64,000 nt of DNA. Source: Mucilaginibacter sp. SMC90. GTDB taxonomy: Bacteria; Bacteroidota; Bacteroidia; Sphingobacteriales; Sphingobacteriaceae. The stretch is from the NCBI RefSeq assembly GCF_022811725.1, contig NZ_CP094527.1, positions 1,426,001 to 1,490,000 on the forward strand, given 5' to 3'. The notes beneath the pieces are model-generated. The model ran no database searches and was not told the DNA's origin. It worked only from the letters and a program-made list of their open reading frames with translations. The position numbers were made by a program, and so were the translations under genes. Of this stretch, positions 10,135 through 17,664 are shown in pieces (within the stretch, counting starts at the first letter, position 1; every line of letters starts with the position of its first letter).

Positions 10135-11346
10135 ATGAAGATCAGATACAGTATAGCTGCTTTCTTTTTGGCGAGTATTGCAATATTTGCCTGTAAAAAG
10201 TATGATAGGGATTATAAGGCGTTTTTAGATAACCATGAAATAACTTATCCTGGTTTAGCCAGCAAAGTAAACTTTCATCCCGGTAATTTAAGGGCGGTGC
10301 TGGTTTGGCACCCAAGCCCCGATCCGAGTATTAAAAACTATAAGATCACCTGGAACAACGCCACTGATTCGTTGATTGTTGATGCCTCAAGTCACAGCCC
10401 GGCCGATTCTATTAGTGTATCCATCCCTAATTTAAAGGAGTATGTGTACAGCTTCAGATTGGTAGCGCGGGATGATGCAGGTAATTCATCGGTTGGGCAG
10501 GATATTAATAACGTGCGTGTTTATGGTGCGGCTTATCAGTCGGCATTGTTAAACCGTCCGTACAATACTGCCAATCCTTTCCAGGTAAATGATAATGGCT
10601 CGGTAAGGTTGTTTTTTAATAAGGCGGATACCGGAAACGTTTCAACCACTATTAAATACACTAACACCGCCGGTGCCGAGGCAACGAAAGAGCTTAGTGC
10701 AGACAGTGTCGGCATAACGCTTACCGATCTTAAACTGGGAACAAATATCCAGTACCGCTCATCGTACAAACCAACGGCCGATGCAGTTGATGTGTTCAAT
10801 ACCACATCGTTCGATGATTTTCCAAAGATCTACGGAATAGTGGAGTGCGACAAATCATTGTTTAAAGCCTATAATTTGCCTACCGATATTCCATCGGCCT
10901 ACGGCTGGGAAACTTATTACCTGTGGGATAAGAGCACCAATGAACCGGGCTTTCATACACCGGGAACAAGCATGCCGCAATGGTTTACGTTTGATATGGG
11001 GCAGCAGGCCTCGCTTGCTAAAATGAAGATCTGGCAGCGTACTTCGGCACTGTATAATTATGGTAATCCGAAGCGGTTTGAGATTTATGGCAGCAACAGC
11101 CCTAATGCCGACGGTAGCTACGACAGCTGGACAAAACTGGCAAGTTTCACCTCGGCTAAGCCATCAGGTTTGCCGACAGGACAAACTAACCAGGCCGATG
11201 CCGACTTTGCCGCAGCAGGTGAGCCGTTCAACTTCCCTGCCGATCTGCCTGCATACCGTTACATCAGGTTCAAAGTACTGGAAACCTGGGGCGGAACAAA
11301 TTACTTTCACCTCATAGAACTGACTATGTACAAAGTGGATAAGTAA
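10135..11346 (+). CDS. surface lipoprotein, DUF4998-like with C-terminal discoidin-like domain
   Basis: The 403-residue protein has lipobox AIFAC followed by KK. The N-terminal part carries the sequence KVNFHPGNLRAVLVWHPSPD typical of DUF4998-like proteins, with beta-sandwich character. The C-terminal about 170 residues (YGWETYYLWDKSTNEPGFHT, YRYIRFKVLETWGG, LIELTMYK) are clearly paralogous to the C-terminus of the preceding lipoprotein. It is the last gene of the susCD operon, 20 bases after its neighbour. It probably binds glycan at the surface; ligand unknown. Confidence 0.8.
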   Translation: MKIRYSIAAFFLASIAIFACKKYDRDYKAFLDNHEITYPGLASKVNFHPGNLRAVLVWHPSPDPSIKNYKITWNNATDSLIVDASSHSPADSISVSIPNLKEYVYSFRLVARDDAGNSSVGQDINNVRVYGAAYQSALLNRPYNTANPFQVNDNGSVRLFFNKADTGNVSTTIKYTNTAGAEATKELSADSVGITLTDLKLGTNIQYRSSYKPTADAVDVFNTTSFDDFPKIYGIVECDKSLFKAYNLPTDIPSAYGWETYYLWDKSTNEPGFHTPGTSMPQWFTFDMGQQASLAKMKIWQRTSALYNYGNPKRFEIYGSNSPNADGSYDSWTKLASFTSAKPSGLPTGQTNQADADFAAAGEPFNFPADLPAYRYIRFKVLETWGGTNYFHLIELTMYKVDK

Positions 11347-11439
11347 AAACTTGGTTTGGTTTAATAATGACAAATTCCCGTTGTTTCAATTGAAGCAGCG
11401 GGATTTGTAATTTTAAGGGGAGAGCAAAGAATTATGATT

Positions 11440-11693
11440 TTCTGCCGCCGCTCGGCTCCAGCCCATAGCCGTTAACTTAAGTGAGTAATTTGGCGTAAGT
11501 GTTTTAAAATCCCCTCTCGAGAGGGGGCGCGATGGAACGAGAGGTAGCAGGGATGTGTTATACAAGCGATAAGCCGCACGTAGAATAACACACCCCTCCA
11601 CCCCTCTCGAGAGGGGAATCGCACATTTCCGTGCTTTTCAGAGGTTTTTTCCTTAAGTTAACGGCTATGGGCTGGAGCCGAGCGGCGGCAGAA
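11440..11693. repeat. MITE-like element with 42-bp terminal inverted repeats
   Basis: Perfect 42-base inverted arms, 11440-11481 and 11652-11693 (TTCTGCCGCCGCTCGGCTCC...), enclose two CCCCTCTCGAGAGGGG palindromes at 11511-11526 and 11601-11616 plus a GTGTTAT/ATAACAC inner repeat. A diverged second copy lies at 31985-32160 in the opposite orientation. No frame inside encodes a plausible transposase, so it would be non-autonomous if mobile. The whole stretch 11347-11943 between the lipoprotein gene and araC contains only this element and the palindromes at 11766-11905. Confidence 0.8.
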
Positions 11694-11765
11694 GACTTTG
11701 GAAAGTTTAACCGTCCTGTTGTAATCAACGCGGGTTTTGGCTAAAGCCGTTTCTTATCTGTTTAT

Positions 11766-11905
11766 GACCGTCGGTTAAAACCGACGACAATGAAGTTTTT
11801 TAGCAATATCAGCTTGGAAGTCATTCTTAAATCCCTTTTTTTGAAAAATGGTCTACAAAATAGGTCTTCATTGCCGTCGGTTTTTAACCGACGGCAATGA
11901 AGACC
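11766..11905. repeat. pair of GCCGTCGGTT palindromes
   Basis: ACCGTCGGTTAAAACCGACG lies at 11766-11785. A larger perfect palindrome lies at 11863-11905, with 20-base arms (GGTCTTCATTGCCGTCGGTT) and a 3-base loop. Flanking GGCTAAAGCCG (about 11730) and GGCTTTAGCCGAAAT (about 11920) form an outer inverted repeat, so this may be one composite element of about 230 bases. It sits just after the stop codon of the araC gene and could terminate transcription on either strand. Confidence 0.7.
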
Positions 11906-11943
11906 AACCAACCCGTTTGGCTTTAGCCGAAATCTCCGCCCAA

Positions 11944-12840
11944 TTACCGCTTATGTGTTTTCCTGTATTTCGATGGCGACATACCGATCAGCTTGGTAAA
12001 CAACCTCGAAAAATAATAAGGATCATCAAAGCCCAGATCTGAGCAGATCTCCTTGATACTCCTGTCGGTAAAGTACAAATATTGGCAGGAAGCCTGGATC
12101 TTGAGCAGGTTAAAATAGTTGATGGGCGATGAGCCTGTTTTTTGTTTAAACAACCGCAAATAATGTGATGCCGAAATGCCCTGCTGCTTAGCCAGGTGCA
12201 TGACCTCAAATTTTTTGCTGATGTGCTTTTTCATGTAAGCGATAGAATTGCTCACAAAATCGTTATCGTAATCAACGGGGTTTGTTTGTTTGTAATATAC
12301 CAGCGACGAGATGAAACTAAGCAGGTTGATGTTTACGATCTCCATTTCTTTTTCGTGATAGCTATGTTCAAGTACTGCGTAAACCTGTTCATAAAGCTTG
12401 ATCCGGCTGCTATCATACGGAACGGATTGTACTGCAGGCTGTCCGTTTTCGAGTGAGCGCTCGTAGATCAATTGCGAATTCAAGCCACTGAAATGAACCC
12501 AGTAAATACTCCATGGATTAGTTTCGGAGCTTTTGTAACGATGGGCTATGTTGCGCGGAATGATGAAAAAAGTATTGGGTTTAAGTATGTGGTCCTGGCC
12601 GCCTAAATAAACATAGCCTTCTCCATCTATGCAGTAAAGTAAAATATATTCGCTGCTGCCTGTGCGGCGTTCACGGTCATGGTAAGCCGCCTTAGGGTAA
12701 TAGCCTATTGCGGTGAGGTAAAAGCCTTTGATCAAAGCATTGTTGGTGATCGATTTTTTAATGTTTGGCGGCAATACGATCATTTTTTGACCTATAAAGC
12801 CTTCTTTGATCCGCTTTTTGGGCTCGGCTATCGCATTCAT
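11944..12840 (-). CDS. AraC-family transcriptional regulator of the alpha-galactoside locus
   Basis: The start at 12840 (MNAIAEPKKRIKEG) gives 298 residues; an upstream ATG at 12888 would add 16 unlikely residues. Residues about 20-160 form an AraC-type cupin sugar-sensing domain (YILLYCIDGEGYVYLGGQDH, NTFFIIPRNIAHRYKS). Residues about 200-298 form the paired helix-turn-helix domain, ending with ICSDLGFDDPYYFSRLFTKL and MSPSKYRKTHKR. It lies between the two operons of the locus, transcribed against both. The duplicated TATCCAT half-sites upstream of both operons are its likely targets. A galactose-type inducer is an inference. Confidence 0.9.
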   Translation of the reverse strand: MNAIAEPKKRIKEGFIGQKMIVLPPNIKKSITNNALIKGFYLTAIGYYPKAAYHDRERRTGSSEYILLYCIDGEGYVYLGGQDHILKPNTFFIIPRNIAHRYKSSETNPWSIYWVHFSGLNSQLIYERSLENGQPAVQSVPYDSSRIKLYEQVYAVLEHSYHEKEMEIVNINLLSFISSLVYYKQTNPVDYDNDFVSNSIAYMKKHISKKFEVMHLAKQQGISASHYLRLFKQKTGSSPINYFNLLKIQASCQYLYFTDRSIKEICSDLGFDDPYYFSRLFTKLIGMSPSKYRKTHKR

Positions 12841-12923
12841 AACATTACAGCATAATTGGTGCTTAAAGGTATTTATTTTTTTGATCAAAGCAAGTTTTCA
12901 ATTGCTGTAGCTTAATGGTAGTA

Positions 12924-12996
12924 TTATCCATCACTTTTTAAGAAATATCCATTTTTTTAACCGCCGTTTCATAGTAGGTTTACCAAAACCAATTAG
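12924..12996 (+). promoter_or_regulatory. candidate AraC operator and promoter of the galM-GH36 operon
   Basis: TTATCCAT at 12924-12931 and ATATCCAT at 12945-12952 form a direct repeat with the same 21-bp spacing seen at 3243/3264. Downstream are TAGGTTTA at 12975-12982 (a TAnnTTTA -7-like box) and AAAACCAATTAG at 12985-12996. From the second half-site to AAAACCAATTAG is 40 bases here and 39 in the susC copy. The sequence between is otherwise diverged, so the shared parts look selected. The site also lies 84 bases upstream of the divergent araC start and may serve autoregulation. Confidence 0.7.
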
Positions 12997-13069
12997 GGAT
13001 TAAAACAGGGAGCCGCCTGTTTAACGATAGATAAATACATGAGGTACCAATTTAAATATCAATACGCGC

Positions 13070-14104
13070 ATGGCTGTTAAAACTTCATCCAGTTTATGGG
13101 GGCAGCTTAACGGTGCCGATGTGTTCCTTTTCAGGATCGAAAACGAAAACGGGGCCTATGTTGAGCTTACCAATTACGGTGCAGCTATTGTATCGGTTGT
13201 AGTACCCGACAGGAAGCAGCAGCTCGAAAACGTGGTTGTAGGCTTCCCCGATCTGCAAGGATATTTGAATGATACCTGTTATATAGGCTCAACTATTGGC
13301 CGGTACGCCAACCGCATTAGCAATGCCCGGTTTAAGCTGGATGGTAAAATATATTATTTGGATACCAATGACGGCAAAAACTCTAACCATGCAGGTAAGA
13401 GCGGTTTTAACTACAGGGTGTTCGCTGCCGAAACTATTGAGAACGGTGTGGTCATGACATTGACCAGTCCTGATGGCGACGGTGGTTATCCCGGTAAACT
13501 GGAGCTTATGGTTATTTATACCTGGAGTGATGATAATGAGTTGCTGATCAATTATAAAGCAACTGTTGATAAAACTACCATAGCCAATTTTACCAACCAC
13601 GCTTATTTCAACCTATCGGCATTTAGTAGCAAGATCTATAACCATAAGCTTACCGTATCATCAGAATATATTGTGGATTCGTACGAAGATTACACGCCGA
13701 GTGGGGCTATCATACCTGCCAGGCAAAAGGCGTATAGCAATAACAAGCTAAGCGATAAATTTAAAATAGATGAAAGCCGTGTTGAAGGGCTCAATCTGTT
13801 TTATATCATCGATGCAGAAACGGAAGAGAACAAACTGGCCTATGCCGCCCTTTTAGCCGACGAAGAATCGGGTCGTACGCTTAAAGTCTATACAGATTAC
13901 CCGGGCGTTTTCCTGTACACTGGCGACTATTTAAGCAGTACCTCGCCAACTCATACCGGTAAACCGGCAAAATCATTTGATGCCCTTTGTCTTGAATGCC
14001 AGCATTATCCGGATAGTATTAATCATCCCAATTTTCCGCAAGTCATATTACAGGCAGGCGATGTTTACGATCAAAGCATTTTATACAAGTTTGGCACTAT
14101 ATGA
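13070..14104 (+). CDS. galM: aldose 1-epimerase (galactose mutarotase)
   Basis: The protein interconverts alpha and beta anomers of galactose or glucose, supplying the anomer needed by galactokinase or the symporter. The 344 residues match the usual GalM length. Visible family features are NYGAAIVSVVVPDR, the conserved GSTIGRYANRISNARF, NHAYFNLS with the catalytic His, and the C-terminal catalytic Glu in ALCLECQHYPDSINHPNFP. There is no signal peptide. Its stop codon overlaps the ATG of the GH97 gene (ATGA), so it is the first gene of a coupled operon. Confidence 0.93.
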   Translation: MAVKTSSSLWGQLNGADVFLFRIENENGAYVELTNYGAAIVSVVVPDRKQQLENVVVGFPDLQGYLNDTCYIGSTIGRYANRISNARFKLDGKIYYLDTNDGKNSNHAGKSGFNYRVFAAETIENGVVMTLTSPDGDGGYPGKLELMVIYTWSDDNELLINYKATVDKTTIANFTNHAYFNLSAFSSKIYNHKLTVSSEYIVDSYEDYTPSGAIIPARQKAYSNNKLSDKFKIDESRVEGLNLFYIIDAETEENKLAYAALLADEESGRTLKVYTDYPGVFLYTGDYLSSTSPTHTGKPAKSFDALCLECQHYPDSINHPNFPQVILQAGDVYDQSILYKFGTI

Positions 14105-16062
14105 AAAAAAACACCCTGATATTTTTTATTCTATCTGCTTTTGCCTTTAATGTTTCGGCGCAAACCTACACGGTTAAATCGCCGGATAATAACCTGAAAC
14201 TGGAACTCAAGGCGAATGACAGTGTTAGTTATTCATTGACTTATAAAAACAACCAGCTGATCTTGCCATCGGCTATAGGTCTTAAACTGGATAAAACTAT
14301 CCTTGGTACAAATGCCAAAGTAATAAGCGCCAAACCATCAACGGTAAATAAAACTATCCGCCCGCTGTACGGCAAAGCCGCTGTACTTACCGATAATTAT
14401 AACGAATTAGCTATCAGCTTTGCAGGGAACTATAAGCTGCTTATTCGCGCTTACAACGAAGGCGTAGCTTACCGTTTTGTTACCGATCTGAAAGATTCGG
14501 TTAAAGTAATGAGCGAACAGGCCGGCTTTAACCTGAAAGGTGCACCCGGTACAACCATTGCCGAAACCGACAATTACACTGCCTGGGAGCTGACTTATAA
14601 TCAATACAAATCCATCAGCGAGGTAAAGGAAGATAAACATGCCATCACCCCTGCGTTGTACAGTTACAACAATGGCGTAAAACTGATTATTGCCGAGGCC
14701 GACTTGTTTGATTACCCCGGAATGTACGTTAAAAAGAAAAACGGCAATATCACAGGCGAATGGGCGGGCTACCCGGCTACAAGCAAAATGGGCAGCTGGG
14801 GCGATTTTGTATCGGTAGTAACCTCGCGCGAAAATTATATCGCCAAAGAACCCGGTAAAAAAGAATACCCATGGCGTGTGCTCATCGCTACCGATGATGA
14901 CAAAACTTTACTGAACAATCAGCTCATTTACAAGCTCTCGAAGCCATCGGTATTGGAAAATACCGCATGGATAAAGCCCGGTAAAGCGGCCTGGGAGTGG
15001 TGGCATGATGCTATCCTGCCCGGCGCGCCAATTCCATCGGGCATGGAAAACCGTAGCACGCAGCTGTATAATTTTTATACCGATTTCGCAGCTAAAAATC
15101 ATTTGGAATACATGATGATAGATGCCGGTTGGAGCGATAACTACGATGTTAAAAAACGTCTTCAAAAAACCGATATCCGGGCGGTAATTCAGCATGCTAA
15201 TGAAAAACATGTAGGCATTTTTGTGTGGTGTGTAGCTTCGCCGCTGTTGAAAGACCTGGATGCCAATTTGGATTACCTGAAAGAGATTGGCGCGGTTGGT
15301 ATCAAGGTCGATTTTTTTGACCGCGATGATCAGCAGGCTATCAAATGGCTGCAGGTAATTGCCGAAGGTACTGCCAAAAGACATTTAATGGTTGATTTTC
15401 ATGGTTGCTCAAAGCCAACCGGTTTGCAGCGCACTTATCCCAATATTATAAACTATGAGGCTGTGCGCGGACAGGAATGTTCAAAGTGGGATTTTACCAC
15501 CAATCCAGTGCACCATACTACCTTTCCTTTTATCAGGATGCTGGGTGGTCCGCTGGATTATACGCCGGGATCTATGCGCAATAAATCAAAAGATACTTTT
15601 AAGCCAATAGCCGAAGGACTGCCATCAACACAGGGTACCCGCTGTCATGAGCTGGCCATGTTTGTGGTGTTTGATCAGCCGTTGGCTGTATTCTGTGATT
15701 CGCCGACCGAGTATGAAAAGTACCCGGATATCGAAGCCTATTTATCGGCCGTGCCAACCGTTTTCGATGAAACTAAACCGCTGGATGCCAAAGTAGGCGA
15801 ATACATCGCGATAGCAAAAAAGAAAGGCAGCGACTGGTACGTTGGTGCCATGACCAACTGGGATGCAAGGGACGTCAATGTTGATTTCTCTTTCCTGCCT
15901 GCAGGCGTTAGTTATACAGCAGACCTATACAGTGATGCTGCCGACGCAGATAAGAATGCAGAAAAATATGAGCATAAAACTATCACCGTAAACCGATCAA
16001 CCAAATTAAACCTGAAACTGGCACCGGGTGGCGGCGCGGTTGTACACTTGCACGGGAAATAG
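14101..16062 (+). CDS. glycoside hydrolase family 97, probable retaining alpha-galactosidase
   Basis: A 653-residue secreted enzyme with a signal peptide ending at NVSAQ. It has the GH97 order: N-terminal beta-sandwich (to about 270), catalytic barrel (WEWWHDAILPG, YMMIDAGWSDNYD) and C-terminal beta domain (GGGAVVHLHG). GH97 contains inverting alpha-glucosidases (SusB type) and retaining alpha-galactosidases. Here the barrel carries KVDFFD (Asp404), the position known as the nucleophile in retaining members, and NYEAVRG (Glu453) as candidate acid/base. I therefore predict alpha-galactosidase (or related) activity rather than SusB-like activity. It overlaps galM by 4 bases. Confidence 0.9.
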   Translation: MKKNTLIFFILSAFAFNVSAQTYTVKSPDNNLKLELKANDSVSYSLTYKNNQLILPSAIGLKLDKTILGTNAKVISAKPSTVNKTIRPLYGKAAVLTDNYNELAISFAGNYKLLIRAYNEGVAYRFVTDLKDSVKVMSEQAGFNLKGAPGTTIAETDNYTAWELTYNQYKSISEVKEDKHAITPALYSYNNGVKLIIAEADLFDYPGMYVKKKNGNITGEWAGYPATSKMGSWGDFVSVVTSRENYIAKEPGKKEYPWRVLIATDDDKTLLNNQLIYKLSKPSVLENTAWIKPGKAAWEWWHDAILPGAPIPSGMENRSTQLYNFYTDFAAKNHLEYMMIDAGWSDNYDVKKRLQKTDIRAVIQHANEKHVGIFVWCVASPLLKDLDANLDYLKEIGAVGIKVDFFDRDDQQAIKWLQVIAEGTAKRHLMVDFHGCSKPTGLQRTYPNIINYEAVRGQECSKWDFTTNPVHHTTFPFIRMLGGPLDYTPGSMRNKSKDTFKPIAEGLPSTQGTRCHELAMFVVFDQPLAVFCDSPTEYEKYPDIEAYLSAVPTVFDETKPLDAKVGEYIAIAKKKGSDWYVGAMTNWDARDVNVDFSFLPAGVSYTADLYSDAADADKNAEKYEHKTITVNRSTKLNLKLAPGGGAVVHLHGK

Positions 16063-16138
16063 AGATGAATGGATAACGTAGTTTTATATGAATAATAGAT
16101 TGTTAGAAGTTATTTAAAAGCGATTGAAAAAATGTTTT

Positions 16139-16238
16139 TGTAGAGACGCATAATTGCGTCTCCCGTAGGACAAGCAGATTTTAAGGTGGATAGGCAAACT
16201 TAAATTGCATGCGAGAGACGCAATTATGCGTCTCTACA
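16139..16238. repeat. GTAGAGACGC inverted-repeat element inside the operon
   Basis: TGTAGAGACGCATAATTGCG... at 16139-16162 and its exact reverse complement at 16215-16238 form 24-base arms around a 52-base loop. Each arm is itself nearly palindromic (GAGACGC...GCGTCTC). It lies in the 229-base gap between the GH97 and transporter genes, the only long gap in this operon. Such GAGACGC repeats occur in many genomes; here it could attenuate or stabilise the mRNA, or the transporter may use its own TAGATTTA box at 16256-16263. Confidence 0.75.
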
Positions 16239-16291
16239 TTAAAACTTAATTAAAGTAGATTTATAAAGAGAAGAAGACAACCAATTATCAA

Positions 16292-17650
16292 ATGATCACT
16301 GATTTAAAAAAAGAAGTTAAGTTTAACAGCAGCTACATTATAGGGATCTCCTTTATTTCGGCGCTGGGCGGCTACCTGTTCGGCTTTGATTTTGCCGTAA
16401 TATCGGGTGCATTACCATTCCTCCGCAAAGAGTTTGGGCTCGATCCTATTTGGGAAGGATTCCTGACCGGCTCACTGGCCCTGGGCTGTATTGTGGGCTG
16501 TATCATTGCCGGCAGCATTGCCGAAAAATTTGGCCGTAAACCGGGCCTGATGATTGCCGCGTTCATCTTCGCGGTATCGTCATTGGCTATTTCGGTATCA
16601 ACATGGCTGGCCTATTTTATTACCATGCGCTTTGCAGCCGGTGTTGGCGTAGGTATGGCATCCATGCTTTGCCCCATGTACATTGCCGAGATTTCGCCGG
16701 CTAAAGTACGCGGACGTAATGTGGCTATTAACCAACTTACGGTAGTGCTGGGCATCCTGATCACCAACCTGTGTAATTACTTTTTGGCCGATACCGGCGA
16801 TAACGCCTGGCGATGGATGTTTGGTTTAGGTACCGTGCCTGCAGTAGTTTTTATGCTGGGTGTATTGTTCTTGCCCGAAAGCCCGAGGTGGCTAATGAAA
16901 GTAGGCAGGAATGAAGATGCCGAAAAGGTACTTTACAAAATAGGCTCCGAAGAATTTGTTGTCTCTACCAAAGAGGCCATTGAAAAGTCATTGAAAGGAG
17001 GGACAGGCAAGCAATCATACCGCGCGGTATTTGAAAAAGCTGTACGTCCTGCTGTGCTGATAGGTATCACGCTGGCCGTGTTTCAGCAGTTTTGCGGTAT
17101 CAATGTGGTATTTAACTATACCTCAACCATTTTTGCTTCGGTAGGTTCAAGTTTGAACCAGCAACTTTTTGAAACTGTTTCTATCGGCATAGTTAACCTG
17201 GTATTTACGCTGCTGGCTATGTGGCAGGTTGATAAGCTTGGCCGTAAGCCGTTGATGCTCATCGGCTCCTTAGGCTTATCCATATTTTATATTGTATTGG
17301 CTTACCTGCTGCAAAATCATTTGTCGGCTAAACTGGTATCGGTTTTCGTATTGCTGGCGATTAGCACTTATGCGCTTTCGCTTGCGCCTATCACCTGGGT
17401 GCTTATTTCGGAGATCTTCCCTAATAAAATTCGCGGTGCTGCGTCAACAGTGGCCATTGTATCGTTATGGGGAGCCTATTTTATACTGGTGTTCACCTTC
17501 CCGATACTGGCTAAGGTGTTGGGTACTTACGGGCCGTTTTATATGTACGCGGTGATCTGCTTTTTGGGCTTTTTGTTTGTACTACGGAAAGTGAAAGAAA
17601 CCAAAGGCCAAACCCTTGAAGAGTTAGAAGAAAATTTAATAAGACATTAA
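16292..17650 (+). CDS. sugar porter family MFS transporter (proton:sugar symporter)
   Basis: An inner-membrane carrier of 452 residues with 12 predicted membrane segments. Sugar-porter signatures are present: GGYLFGFDFAVISGALPFL in helix 1, GRKPGLM in loop 2-3, YIAEISPAKVRGR after helix 4, PESPRWLMK, QQFCGINVV in helix 7, and DKLGRKPLM in loop 8-9. It resembles XylE/GalP. In this operon its likely cargo is galactose released by GH36/GH97; sequence alone cannot separate galactose, xylose and glucose. The start follows a 229-base gap holding a hairpin repeat; the next gene begins 14 bases downstream. Confidence 0.93.
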   Translation: MITDLKKEVKFNSSYIIGISFISALGGYLFGFDFAVISGALPFLRKEFGLDPIWEGFLTGSLALGCIVGCIIAGSIAEKFGRKPGLMIAAFIFAVSSLAISVSTWLAYFITMRFAAGVGVGMASMLCPMYIAEISPAKVRGRNVAINQLTVVLGILITNLCNYFLADTGDNAWRWMFGLGTVPAVVFMLGVLFLPESPRWLMKVGRNEDAEKVLYKIGSEEFVVSTKEAIEKSLKGGTGKQSYRAVFEKAVRPAVLIGITLAVFQQFCGINVVFNYTSTIFASVGSSLNQQLFETVSIGIVNLVFTLLAMWQVDKLGRKPLMLIGSLGLSIFYIVLAYLLQNHLSAKLVSVFVLLAISTYALSLAPITWVLISEIFPNKIRGAASTVAIVSLWGAYFILVFTFPILAKVLGTYGPFYMYAVICFLGFLFVLRKVKETKGQTLEELEENLIRH

Positions 17651-17664
17651 TAATTATAAGCTAC

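Noticed and set aside
11413..11601. 62-codon minus-strand frame after the second lipoprotein
   Set aside because: It is inside the element at 11440-11693 and starts from repeat sequence.
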